Assembly (NCBI GenBank): GCA_009937575.1
Contig: JAACFI010000001.1
Coordinates: forward strand, 1 to 49,446
Length of the DNA: 49,446 nucleotides
Direction: 5' to 3'
Source: Haliea sp.
Lineage (GTDB): Bacteria > Pseudomonadota > Gammaproteobacteria > Pseudomonadales > Halieaceae
Positions 41,867 through 49,446 of this stretch are shown one piece after another. Numbering within the stretch: the first letter of the stretch is position 1; each line of letters begins with the position of its first letter. The position numbers and the translations under genes were made by a program. Below the pieces are notes generated by a model. It was not told the DNA's origin and ran no database searches. It saw only the letters and a list, made by a program, of their open reading frames with translations.

Positions 41867-42646
41867 CTATGGTTTCCGACGGGCCACAATCCGCAGTGGG
41901 CCGCCGCTGCCGCCTCTTATTTTTATTGGCAATGCCACGACGTAAACCCCTGTTGGAGGTAATTGATCCAGATTCGCCAGATTCTCGAAGGCTGGAATAT
42001 TGTGCGTCATCAGGTTGACGTGGGCGGCGAAATCCTTCGACTTACCATAATCGATGCTGGCGGTATCAATGCCCACCGCATGAATTTTCCGCTCGGAGAC
42101 CAGCCACGCCGCAGCATTCGGCGCCAGGCCGGGAAAACACAGCTCGGCCACGCCGGCCTCTCCTCGCAGGTCAGTCCCCAGGTATTTGCTGGCATCGGGC
42201 CAGAACTCTCCGAAACCGGTACGCAGCAACACGATACTCCCATCCGGAATGCTGCCATGTGTCTTTTCCCAGGCCTGAATATCGGCAACAGAAATCAGGT
42301 AATCACAGTTACCCTGAACCTTGCCACTGACGTCAACGACGACAGCGGCACCGATCAATTGCTCCAGTGGTATTTCATTGACGTGGTGCTTTCCCTGCGC
42401 GAAGTGAATCGGTGCATCGATATGGGTACCACCATGTTCGGCAGTGGTGAACGTATAGGCGGAGTAATAGTATCCGCGATCGGTGAAGCCTTCGAAGTCG
42501 GTTCGCATCTGGAAGCGTTCCGCCGTTGGCCAGAATACCGCGTCCGGGGACAGTTCGTGAGTCAGGTCTATCCATTCTTCAGCCCTGGGCTGGCCCGGGA
42601 GGATCAGGGCCGCAGTCGTCAGGGTCAGTATCAAGAACCGGTTCAT
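41867..42646 (-). CDS. Exported cyclase-family hydrolase (kynurenine formamidase-like)
   Basis: A 259-residue protein with a signal peptide (ending GQPRAEE) and the complete metal motif EHGGTHIDAPIHF (HxGTHxDxPxHF). The C-terminal VYVVALPIKIRGGSGGPLRIVA is also typical. The family hydrolyses amides or lactones such as formylkynurenine or isatin; the substrate here is unknown. Unlike the larger relative at 38077, all metal ligands are intact. It ends 123 bp before the cytochrome c gene. Confidence 0.9.
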   Translation of the reverse strand: MNRFLILTLTTAALILPGQPRAEEWIDLTHELSPDAVFWPTAERFQMRTDFEGFTDRGYYYSAYTFTTAEHGGTHIDAPIHFAQGKHHVNEIPLEQLIGAAVVVDVSGKVQGNCDYLISVADIQAWEKTHGSIPDGSIVLLRTGFGEFWPDASKYLGTDLRGEAGVAELCFPGLAPNAAAWLVSERKIHAVGIDTASIDYGKSKDFAAHVNLMTHNIPAFENLANLDQLPPTGVYVVALPIKIRGGSGGPLRIVARRKP

Positions 42647-42666
42647 AGTGATCTCGCTCCTTTGCG

Positions 42667-42915
42667 TCAGCCCTTTTGGAACAGGCGGTACGACGCATCC
42701 TGCGCGTCCCGCCTGGATTCTGCGTTAACATCCCCTCTTGTCAGCGGCGCAATCGTCTGCAGGTCTGCGATACACAGCCTGTGGGCAATGGCCCAGCCCT
42801 GCCCTGCCCTGTGCCACTTATCGACGTAACGATTGCGGGAGATGATTTCAAGTTGCTCGCCATCCTCTCCGGGAAGTGTCCACAGCGTAACCGTGACATA
42901 GCTTTCACTGGTTGC
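42667..42915 (-). pseudogene. SnoaL-like (NTF2-fold) protein, N-terminal half lost
   Basis: The minus-strand frame reads ATSESYVTVTLWTLPGEDG, then ISRNRYVDKWHRAGQGWAI and AHRLCIADLQTIAPLTRGD, and ends RLFQKG. It is the second half of a SnoaL-like domain, where RYVDxW and WxIAHR are characteristic. There is no start codon in frame, and a TGA precedes it directly at the end of the sulfotransferase gene. The first half (about 60-70 residues) is therefore missing, probably by a deletion whose edge is the sulfotransferase stop. Confidence 0.7.
42797..42809 (-). other. Two overlapping KOPS-like motifs pointing to dif
   Basis: On the plus strand CCCTGCCC occurs twice with 5-bp shift (42797-42804, 42802-42809). 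The reverse complement is GGGNAGGG in the orientation expected right of dif. It lies in the SnoaL fragment. Confidence 0.35.
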
Positions 42916-42917
42916 GA

Positions 42918-44090
42918 TTATTCACTGATCGGCCAGCGTCCATCCCCTGTATAAAACGCAAAACGCTGATCGATCATCTCCCGGGTCAGTCCGAAACTGG
43001 CCAGGTCGTACTCGTGTTTGCCGTGCTTGCCCTTGGGGTTGGCATCCACGTGGGCCTGCATCGCCCCCCGGGCCGCGCTACTGAAAGTCAGGTCGAACTC
43101 CCGGTAAACACGCTCCACCAGTGCCATAGGCTGCTCGACGAATTCCTGTTGGGAACAATCCACAAACAGTTGTCCGGGCAATTTTTCCCGCTGTTTAAGC
43201 CCGGTCTCCAGCGACATGGCATACCACTCCATCACGCTGCGTCCCATCTCACCGGAATCAATATGGCCGGTATCCCCCAGGTACATGCCGAGCAACGCGC
43301 TGTTCATGCTGTTGATCGAGGGCACTACAGCCTGGGGGTCACGGTGGCACCAGATAAAGCGCGCATCGGGAAACACTTCCCTAATAGCGTCGATACCCCA
43401 CATATGGGCCGGTGCCTTCAGCATCCACTGCTGTCCGGGATTGCGCCAGTTGAGCATCTGCAACTGCTTTTTCTGGTAGGCGTATAGCGGCGCCAGGTCC
43501 TGCTCCAGGAGCCAGCTGCGGTAGGGTTCCAGCATAATTTCAAAACCGAGATGCACCCCGTGGATGGCGAAGGCGTGCAACAGGACACATTCCTCCGGCG
43601 TGTCCGCGTCGATGTAGTGGATCTTGGCAAACTCAGAATCCCGGGTCTCTTCCAGGGCCTTGACCAGGTAGGGGTAACGGGGGTCCTCCTCACCGGGCTT
43701 GCAGCCAGGCCAGGGATCGGGGAACTGTACCTCCCACTGCAGGACGCCGCGATTCTCCGGTGCAGTGACCAGCAGGTTGAGCAGTGCCGAGGTGCCGGAG
43801 CGCGGCAGTCCGGTCACGAAAATCGGTGCAACGATTTCCTGCTGGTGGATCTCGGGAATAGTCGTGAAAGCGTTCTCGCACTTGAGTCGGGTGGCCAGCA
43901 GCGTCACCACCCTGTCGCGACAGCGCTTGCGGCCCTCGGGGTCGACGACGTGTCGGTCGTAGGTCTCCAGCAGGACTTCCAATCCATCCCGGTAGGGCAT
44001 GTTACCGAAGTCGTCGAAGCCGGTCTGCTCAATCGCTTCGTTGACCAACCCGTTCGCGTCGAAACTCACCTCCGTGTCTCTGGAGTCCAT
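42918..44090 (-). CDS. Sulfotransferase family protein
   Basis: A 390-residue PAPS-dependent sulfotransferase-fold protein. The 5'-phosphosulfate loop is FVTGLPRSGTSALLNLL and the 3'-phosphate-binding segment is RFIWCHRDPQAVVPSI; ending at FAFYTGDGRWPISE it is full length. The start ATG 44090 overlaps the stop of the DUF1214 gene (TAATG), indicating coupled translation. The frame extends to 44162, but that only overlaps the upstream gene. Such sulfotransferases often sit beside DUF1214 genes in lipid-using marine bacteria; the acceptor is unknown. Confidence 0.9.
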   Translation of the reverse strand: MDSRDTEVSFDANGLVNEAIEQTGFDDFGNMPYRDGLEVLLETYDRHVVDPEGRKRCRDRVVTLLATRLKCENAFTTIPEIHQQEIVAPIFVTGLPRSGTSALLNLLVTAPENRGVLQWEVQFPDPWPGCKPGEEDPRYPYLVKALEETRDSEFAKIHYIDADTPEECVLLHAFAIHGVHLGFEIMLEPYRSWLLEQDLAPLYAYQKKQLQMLNWRNPGQQWMLKAPAHMWGIDAIREVFPDARFIWCHRDPQAVVPSINSMNSALLGMYLGDTGHIDSGEMGRSVMEWYAMSLETGLKQREKLPGQLFVDCSQQEFVEQPMALVERVYREFDLTFSSAARGAMQAHVDANPKGKHGKHEYDLASFGLTREMIDQRFAFYTGDGRWPISE

Positions 44091-45190
44091 TACAGGTCGG
44101 CCAGCTTCGCCACGCGGGTATCCAGCAGCGGGTGCCTGTCCGCCCCAATCCAGCGCCAGCACATGGTCCCCATGTTATGGCCGGCGGTTTCGATCCAGTT
44201 GGGTACACCGGGATCGCTGTGTGACACCACCAGCCGCACACTGCCGTCATCCTCGTAGTGGGCGGTGTGCTTGTTCACGTGGATGGTGTGGTGACGATAG
44301 TCCAGGGATTCCATCCACCAGTTGTCGAGCTGGAAGTTCCAGGTCTGGCACTCGGGGATTTTCGGGGCCTCGATGATCAGCACCTCGTCGTCCGCCAGTT
44401 CCCAGGCGCTGTGGAAATAGAAAATATTGGGATCCCCACCGATCGACTGGCAGTAGTCCTGGTCTGCCGGGGGCAGTTGATTAGTCGCGGGAACGAAACT
44501 CTCGGCCCAGTTTTCGAATAGTTGTGCAGAACCCTGAACGAACATCACGGCCCCCATCAGGCCGCGTTGCAGTTTTTCTGCAGTCAGCGGTTCAGGTCGG
44601 TCATCGCGGGCCCCCAGGCGCTCGATCTTCAGTTCCGCCCGCTGTTCGTTAACCCTGTCCTGGAAGGTCTGCCTCACGGTAATGGAGTTGGCGCCCTCCC
44701 CCATGGGCAGCCAGTTACCTGGCTGCTGGTTGCGACTGACGATGATTTCAAGAGATCCGTCAGCGCCGATTTCCATGTTCCTAGCGTCGATATGCCCGGT
44801 CACTTCCATAGTGCCGCCGGAGGCGTACTTGTTGATAATGGTGCTGATGCCCAGGTAATCCACCGTGCCGCGGTTGCCGCTTATCCGGTAATTGTAATCG
44901 GGGTTGATAGGCGCGCTCTCGTAGCGGTTGTCCGGGTTGTCGGCACCCAGTTTGATCGTTTCATGGGCGCCGCAGCGAAGCTGCGGGAACATCGGGTCGC
45001 GGAATTCAAGGAAGCCCTCCAGCCCACCGCGCAGCAGTCTTGCCAGGTAGCGGTAGCCCTCGGCCTGGTTGAACGCGTCCTTCGGCGCCTGTTCGCTGCG
45101 GATGATTTTCCCTGCTTCTTTCAGGGCGTCGCAGAATTCGTCCCACACTGTGCCGTCCAGTACTTTTTGTTCTGCGTCAGATGTCGCCAT
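44090..45190 (-). CDS. DUF1214 domain-containing protein
   Basis: A 366-residue cytosolic-looking protein (no signal peptide) with the DUF1214 C-terminal region. Examples are DEVLIIEAPKIPECQTWNFQLDNWW, HTAHYEDDGSVRLVVSHSDPG and PNWIETAGHNMGTMCWRW. The function of DUF1214 is unknown. ATG 45190 has GGGGAG upstream and is preferred over 45217. It is the first gene of a two-gene unit with the sulfotransferase. Confidence 0.88.
   Translation of the reverse strand: MATSDAEQKVLDGTVWDEFCDALKEAGKIIRSEQAPKDAFNQAEGYRYLARLLRGGLEGFLEFRDPMFPQLRCGAHETIKLGADNPDNRYESAPINPDYNYRISGNRGTVDYLGISTIINKYASGGTMEVTGHIDARNMEIGADGSLEIIVSRNQQPGNWLPMGEGANSITVRQTFQDRVNEQRAELKIERLGARDDRPEPLTAEKLQRGLMGAVMFVQGSAQLFENWAESFVPATNQLPPADQDYCQSIGGDPNIFYFHSAWELADDEVLIIEAPKIPECQTWNFQLDNWWMESLDYRHHTIHVNKHTAHYEDDGSVRLVVSHSDPGVPNWIETAGHNMGTMCWRWIGADRHPLLDTRVAKLADL
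44694..44701 (-). other. KOPS-like motif (CCCTCCCC on plus strand) pointing to dif
   Basis: Reverse complement matches GGGNAGGG with the polarity expected right of dif; inside the DUF1214 gene. Confidence 0.3.
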
Positions 45191-45333
45191 GTCAACTCTC
45201 CCCTTGTCGGTCTTCACTTATCCCGGAATAAGTTGTAGCTCCCCACCCATGTGTTATCAAGTCATAACAGCTTTACGCCTGCAGGTGGGGTTGACTCTTA
45301 TCCCACGGTGCGCAAGGTTGAACCGTCCGGGAT

Positions 45334-46344
45334 TCAGGTGCCCCAGGCGCCCCGCGCCACCCACTGCCGGGGTGACAGGCCGTACCAGTCACGAAAGCTG
45401 CGACTGAAAGCGCTGAGTTCACTGTAGCCCAGCAGCAGGGCCAGTTGGGTCAGTGGTAGATCGCCGCGACGCAGGTGATAGGTGGCGATTTCCCGACGCA
45501 CCTTTTCCAGCAATTCGCGAAAACTGCACTGTTCCTCCGCCAGCTGCAGCTGCAGGGAGCGGTCGCTCATGTACAGGGTTTCGGCGATCCTGGTGAGGGT
45601 ACAGTCTCCCGTGGGCAGCAGGCGGCGGATAAGGTCCTCCACCTGGTGACTGACCGGGCGATGACTGTCCACGTCCTGTACAGTGCTGAAGTAGTGGTCG
45701 ATCAGCAGGCGCATCTCGTCGCTGCCGCCCGGTAGCTCGCGCTGCAGCAGGTCGATATTGAAGTGCATTTCCATGGCGTGGGTATTGAAACTCAGGCCCT
45801 CGCTGGCCAGTTTATCGTAGCAGTCGCGCTCATCCGGAGCGGCATAGGGAAAGCCAAAACCCAGGGCCCTGAACTCGGGGCCGCAGAATTGCTTCATTAT
45901 GTTGTTGGAGAAGCCCGCCGCCGCATCGTAGATCTGCCTGGCGCCGGGAAGATCGTTGCGGGGAATCGCGTAACTGATGATGGCCCGGTCTGCGGCCTGT
46001 TCCAGTTTTACCGTGGCGTAGGTATCGTGAATCCGGTAAAAGCGCTCGAAACTGTGCCAGGCAGTGCCCACGGTCTGGGCCTGGGACATCACCAGCCCCA
46101 TGATCCCAAGGTTGCCGATGGTCATGTTACGGGTCATCACCAGGCCGAAATGCGGTGCACCGGTGGCCCGGGCGGCAGCGTCCATCAGTCGCAGATAGTT
46201 GGCGTATGGCAGGTAGATGCCCGGGATATCCAGCACCTCTGGCGCCACGTCCGCTTCCCTGAGCAGGGAGTTCACGTCCGCGCCCAGGGACTCCGCGGTG
46301 GCACGAAAATTCTCCAGTATCCCGCCGCGTATATAGGGTTTCAC
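45334..46344 (-). CDS. AraC family regulator, divergent from ALDH/ADH operon
   Basis: An AraC regulator with N-terminal sensor (GADVNSLLREADVAPEVLDI, FGLVMTRNMTIGNLGIMGLVMSQ) and C-terminal double helix-turn-helix (SFRELLEKVRREIATYHLRRGDLPLTQLALLLGYSELSAFSRSFRDWYGLSPRQWV). I use the GTG at 46344, giving MKPYIRGGILENF, the common family start. The frame is open up to a GTG at 46413, but that extension consists of the operator repeats (translated DDLRNKI/DNLRNSI) and is probably untranslated. It likely activates the ALDH/ADH operon at 46467 in response to an alcohol, aldehyde or related compound. Confidence 0.9.
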   Translation of the reverse strand: MKPYIRGGILENFRATAESLGADVNSLLREADVAPEVLDIPGIYLPYANYLRLMDAAARATGAPHFGLVMTRNMTIGNLGIMGLVMSQAQTVGTAWHSFERFYRIHDTYATVKLEQAADRAIISYAIPRNDLPGARQIYDAAAGFSNNIMKQFCGPEFRALGFGFPYAAPDERDCYDKLASEGLSFNTHAMEMHFNIDLLQRELPGGSDEMRLLIDHYFSTVQDVDSHRPVSHQVEDLIRRLLPTGDCTLTRIAETLYMSDRSLQLQLAEEQCSFRELLEKVRREIATYHLRRGDLPLTQLALLLGYSELSAFSRSFRDWYGLSPRQWVARGAWGT

Positions 46345-46368
46345 GCTGTCGGTTGCCTCGGCGATAGA

Positions 46369-46406
46369 ATTGCGCAAATTGTCAATTTTATTGCGTAAAT
46401 CGTCAA
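46369..46406 (+). promoter_or_regulatory. AraC-type operator: two 17-bp direct repeats, 21-bp period
   Basis: ATTGCGCAAATTGTCAA (46369-46385) and ATTGCGTAAATCGTCAA (46390-46406) differ at two positions and start 21 bp apart, two helical turns. With a -10 at 46427-46432 and start near 46439, the copies cover about -70 to -54 and -49 to -33. That is nearly the positions of araI1 and araI2 at araBAD. It is a likely binding site of the adjacent AraC regulator. Confidence 0.7.
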
Positions 46407-46426
46407 GTATCACCTCGACACTCGAT

Positions 46427-46432
46427 TACAAT
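46427..46432 (+). promoter_or_regulatory. -10 element TACAAT of the ALDH/ADH operon
   Basis: A good -10 hexamer 35 bp before the ALDH start codon, with no consensus -35 at the right distance (CAAGTA at 46404-46409). The proximal operator repeat overlaps that -35 position. This is the usual layout of an activator-dependent AraC-type promoter. Confidence 0.5.
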
Positions 46433-46466
46433 CATTTGCGCTGCGAAATTCATAAGGAGAGACGCT

Positions 46467-47978
46467 ATGTCCGAGACCCCTCTGTACCCACATATCATCA
46501 ACGGCGAGCGCCGTGAACCCCTCAGCGGTGACTACGCCGACGTGATCAACCCGGCGACTGGCCAGGTGGTCGGGCGCGCCGCCATGGGCAATGCCGCCGA
46601 CGTGGATACCGCAGTCTCCGCTGCCCGGGCGGCGTTTGACAACCGCGAATGGCGGCATATGCCGCCGGCACAACGCTCCAAAGTGCTCTACCAGTGCGCG
46701 CAACTGGTGATGGCCAACGCCCAGGAGTTGATCGAACTGGAAATCGGCTGCTCCGGGGCCACGCTGACCCGGGCAAGCAACATGGATATACCCGCGGTGG
46801 CAGATTTGTGGATGAACCTGGCGGAGGCGGTGAAGACCTACCCCTTCGTGGAAGCCCAGTCACCCCGGCCGCTGCCAGAGCAGTGGCACTCACAGGTATG
46901 GAAGGAACCAGTCGGTGTTTGCGGCCTTATCACTGCGTGGAACTTCCCCCTGCTGCTGTTCGGCTTCAAGGTGGGGCCGGCCCTGGCTGCGGGTAATACC
47001 ATTGTCCTTAAACCGTCTGAGCTCACACCCACCTCTTCAATCCGCCTGGCGGAGATACTGCAGGAGGCACTGCCACCGGGAGTACTCAACGTGGTGAACG
47101 GCGACGGTCCCTCCGTAGGTGAGACCATGACCCTGCACCCGGATATCGACAAGATCTCCTTCACCGGCTCCACCCGCATCGGCAAGCAAATCCAGGCCAA
47201 CTGTGCCACCACCCTGAAGCGCTGCACCCTGGAACTGGGTGGCAAGGGCCCGGGCATCGTGATGTCCGACGCCAACCTGGACATGGTGGCGCAGGGCGCC
47301 CTGTGGGGTGTGTACATGAATGCCGGCCAGGCCTGTGAATCCGGCACCCGCCTGCTGGTTCACGAGGATGTCTACGACAGCCTGCTGGAGAAACTCGCGG
47401 CAAAATCGGCGAAAGTCATCGTGGGCAACCCGGCGGATCCCACCACCGGCGTGGGCCCGATGTCCACCGAAACCCACTTCCACAAGGTCATGGGCTATAT
47501 CGAGTCCGGTGTTGCCGAGGGCGCGAGGGTGGTCTGCGGCGGCAATCAGGCCCAGGTGCCGGGTTGCGAGGGAGGTTTCTACGTGGAGCCTACGGTGCTG
47601 GCGGACGTCAGTAACGATATGCAGGTGGCGCGGGAGGAAATATTCGGCCCGGTACTGTCGGTCATCAAGTTCAGTGATGTGGATGAGGCGATCGCCCTGG
47701 CCAACGACAGCGACTACGGCCTGTCTGCCGGGGTGTGGACCGACGACCTGGTGCAGGCACAGCAGATTGCCAGGGAACTGCGCGCCGGATCCATCTGGAT
47801 CAACGATTGGCACATGCTGCGCACCGACGCCCCCTTCGGCGGATACAAGGCCAGCGGCTACGGCCGCGAGATGGGGCGCCACAGCATCGACGCCTACGTC
47901 GAGACCAAGGCGGTCTCCATGTCCTTCGAGCGGGCGCCCGAGCGCAAGGCCATGCACCGCATCGTGCACACCCAGTAG
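46467..47978 (+). CDS. Aldehyde dehydrogenase family protein
   Basis: A 503-residue NAD(P)-dependent aldehyde dehydrogenase. Visible motifs are TAWNFPLLLFGFKVGPALAAGNT, KISFTGSTRIGK, the general-base Glu in LELGGKGPGIV, the catalytic Cys in NAGQACESGTR and EEIFGPVLSVIKF. AAGGAG precedes the ATG. It is the first gene of an operon with Fe-ADH and an acyl-CoA ligase, giving a logical route alcohol to aldehyde to acid to acyl-CoA. It is probably induced through the divergent AraC regulator. Confidence 0.95.
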   Translation: MSETPLYPHIINGERREPLSGDYADVINPATGQVVGRAAMGNAADVDTAVSAARAAFDNREWRHMPPAQRSKVLYQCAQLVMANAQELIELEIGCSGATLTRASNMDIPAVADLWMNLAEAVKTYPFVEAQSPRPLPEQWHSQVWKEPVGVCGLITAWNFPLLLFGFKVGPALAAGNTIVLKPSELTPTSSIRLAEILQEALPPGVLNVVNGDGPSVGETMTLHPDIDKISFTGSTRIGKQIQANCATTLKRCTLELGGKGPGIVMSDANLDMVAQGALWGVYMNAGQACESGTRLLVHEDVYDSLLEKLAAKSAKVIVGNPADPTTGVGPMSTETHFHKVMGYIESGVAEGARVVCGGNQAQVPGCEGGFYVEPTVLADVSNDMQVAREEIFGPVLSVIKFSDVDEAIALANDSDYGLSAGVWTDDLVQAQQIARELRAGSIWINDWHMLRTDAPFGGYKASGYGREMGRHSIDAYVETKAVSMSFERAPERKAMHRIVHTQ

Positions 47979-47990
47979 GAGTAAACACCC

Positions 47991-49190
47991 ATGTCTAACA
48001 CCGGATACTTTCAATACAACATGCGCACCGTGGTCCACAGTGGCTACGGCAGCATCATTCGCATTCCCGCCCTGCTGCAGGGCCTGGGCGCCCGCCGGGT
48101 CCTGTTGATCTCAGACGCCGGCCTCAAACAGGTAGGCGTGGTGGACCGCGTGGCCGCCTGCTTCGATACCTGGCAATCCGGCGACATGCCGGTACTGGCA
48201 GGAATCTACCCGGAGATCACCCCGGATGCCGGTAGCAGCTGCGTCAATGCCTGCGCCGCCTATGCCAGGGAAGTGGCGGCCGATGCTATTCTCGCAGTGG
48301 GCGGCGGGTCGGTGCTGGATGCCTCCAAGGGCGTCAAGTATGCACTGCAACACCAGCTGCTGGATATCAGCGAGGCACTGCAGAGCGGCATCAAGATGGA
48401 GGCATGGCCCGCGGCACAACACTCGGGCATCCCCCACCTTACCGTACCCACTACTGCGGGTACGGGGGCCGAAGGCAGTGCCGGGGCGGTTATCCTCAAT
48501 GACGAGACCGGTATCAAGGGGGGTATCTTCGCACCTTTCCTCGATGCGGATATCGCGGTGTTGGATGCGCAACTGACTCTGGGCCTGCCGCCTGGCCTGA
48601 CCGCCTCCACCGGTATGGATGCCCTGACCCACGCCCTTGAGGGTGTCGCCTCCCCCAACGCCAATCCGTTCAGCGACGCGCACTGCATGATCTCCGCGCA
48701 ACTCATTGAGCGATTCCTGCCCAGGGCAGTTGAAAACGGCCAGGACGTGGAGGCTCGCACCCAGATGCTCAACGCCAGTTGCATGGCGGTAAACGGCTAC
48801 CTGGCGGCACTGAACGCCACGCCGGTACACAACTGCTCCCACGCCTTCGGTGCCATGTACCACGTGCCCCATGGAGACGCCAACGGCGTCTTTCTGCCCA
48901 TCGTGATGGAGACCCTGCCAGAACTGTATATTCCCCACGCCGAGCGCCTTGCCCAGGCATTGAACATGCCTGCCAGCGACAAGACCGGCGCTGACCTGCT
49001 CGAGGACGTCATCGCCAAGGTGCGCGATATCCAGCAGCGGGTAAACTGCGCTACCGACCTGTCCCGCTGGAACGTAACGGCAGACAACATGGAAGCCATT
49101 GTCACGGCTGTCGCCACGGACCCGGTCGCGGTATTCTTCCCGATTCCGCCTGAGAAGATCCAGGAGATCACCCTCAAGGCAATCGGCTGA
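47991..49190 (+). CDS. Iron-containing alcohol dehydrogenase
   Basis: A 399-residue Fe-type alcohol dehydrogenase with AVGGGSVLDASKGV, TTAGTGAEGSAGAVI, the metal region TGMDALTHALEGV and HNCSHAFGAMYHVPHGDANGVFLP. It is distinct from the copy at 30728 (about 20 residues longer, different substrate region). It starts 12 bp after the ALDH stop and should feed it aldehyde. The substrate alcohol is not predictable. Confidence 0.95.
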   Translation: MSNTGYFQYNMRTVVHSGYGSIIRIPALLQGLGARRVLLISDAGLKQVGVVDRVAACFDTWQSGDMPVLAGIYPEITPDAGSSCVNACAAYAREVAADAILAVGGGSVLDASKGVKYALQHQLLDISEALQSGIKMEAWPAAQHSGIPHLTVPTTAGTGAEGSAGAVILNDETGIKGGIFAPFLDADIAVLDAQLTLGLPPGLTASTGMDALTHALEGVASPNANPFSDAHCMISAQLIERFLPRAVENGQDVEARTQMLNASCMAVNGYLAALNATPVHNCSHAFGAMYHVPHGDANGVFLPIVMETLPELYIPHAERLAQALNMPASDKTGADLLEDVIAKVRDIQQRVNCATDLSRWNVTADNMEAIVTAVATDPVAVFFPIPPEKIQEITLKAIG

Positions 49191-49220
49191 CACGGGAATG
49201 ATATAAGGAGGCAAGCGGTC

Positions 49221-49446
49221 ATGGCAGATGCGGTGAAATCACCATTGGAGATGTTCTACCTGAAGGAGCGCGAGGCGCCCGACCAGGTATATTTACGACA
49301 GCCCCATAACCTGGAATGGCGCGAATACACCTGGCGCGAGGTGGCCGACCAGGTACGCCGTATCGCCTCCTTCCTGCGGGCGAAAGATTATCCAACGGGA
49401 AGTCGTATCGCCATCTGGTCCTCCAACAGCAAGGACTGGCCCATCG
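49221..49446 (+). CDS. AMP-binding acyl-CoA ligase, N-terminus only (cut by window end)
   Basis: The first 75 codons are visible: MADAVKSPLEMFYLKEREAP, then WREYTWREVADQVRRIASFL and IAIWSSNSKDWPI, the usual N-terminus of long-chain acyl-CoA synthetases. AAGGAGGC lies about nine bases upstream of the ATG. As third gene of the ALDH/ADH operon it would activate the acid product to its CoA ester. The adenylation motifs lie beyond the window. Confidence 0.85.
   Translation, partial: MADAVKSPLEMFYLKEREAPDQVYLRQPHNLEWREYTWREVADQVRRIASFLRAKDYPTGSRIAIWSSNSKDWPI

Overview
The window reads as chromosomal DNA of a GC-rich, aerobic, Gram-negative gammaproteobacterium. The support is a gammaproteobacterial-type dif site, a Braun-type lipoprotein beside L,D-transpeptidases, a PpnN nucleosidase of the Enterobacteria type, and many acyl-CoA, wax-ester, DUF1329/DUF1214/DUF3604 and AraC-family genes. 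That mix is typical of marine lipid- and hydrocarbon-using lineages such as Halieaceae; the family assignment is inference. No tRNA, rRNA, CRISPR or IS element was recognised.

Left part (1-18,760): a partial acyl-CoA synthetase (minus strand) diverges from a TetR regulator. Then comes a complete seven-gene quinohemoprotein amine dehydrogenase operon, qhpADCBFEG. It encodes the diheme alpha subunit, the radical SAM cross-linking enzyme, the small gamma subunit carrying the CTQ precursor, the beta-propeller subunit, an ABC exporter, a leader protease and a flavin monooxygenase. A seven-gene bacterial V-type ATPase operon follows in the order B-D-I-K-E-DUF2764-A, with an alpha/beta hydrolase as its last gene. 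The K subunit carries the residues known to bind Na+ in Enterococcus.

Middle part (18,790-29,820): lipid-type metabolism with visible decay. It holds an AraC regulator, the fossil sensor domain of a second AraC regulator, a DUF1329 protein, an internally deleted enoyl-CoA hydratase, a hydroxyacyl-CoA dehydrogenase, an acyl-CoA ligase, SDR and MDR oxidoreductases and a secreted DUF3604 protein.

About 900 bases without an intact gene (29,820-30,727) contain a dif site at 30,465-30,492 (25/28 identical to E. coli dif), with DnaA-box-like 9-mers beside it. FtsK-orienting KOPS motifs (GGGNAGGG) point toward it from both sides, with one exception, and most genes to its right switch to the minus strand. 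The window therefore spans the chromosome's replication terminus.

Right part (30,728-49,446): a minus-strand operon (LLM/F420-type oxidoreductase, wax-ester synthase, glutamine-synthetase-like ligase, Fe-type alcohol dehydrogenase) is followed by a secreted protein and ppnN. Next are two cyclase-family proteins, a cell-envelope cluster (L,D-transpeptidase, Lpp-like lipoprotein, LysM L,D-transpeptidase), a cytochrome c, a SnoaL-like fragment, and a sulfotransferase/DUF1214 pair. The window ends with an AraC regulator divergent from an aldehyde dehydrogenase / alcohol dehydrogenase / acyl-CoA ligase operon. Two direct repeats with 21-bp period lie in front of that operon in the geometry of araI1-I2.
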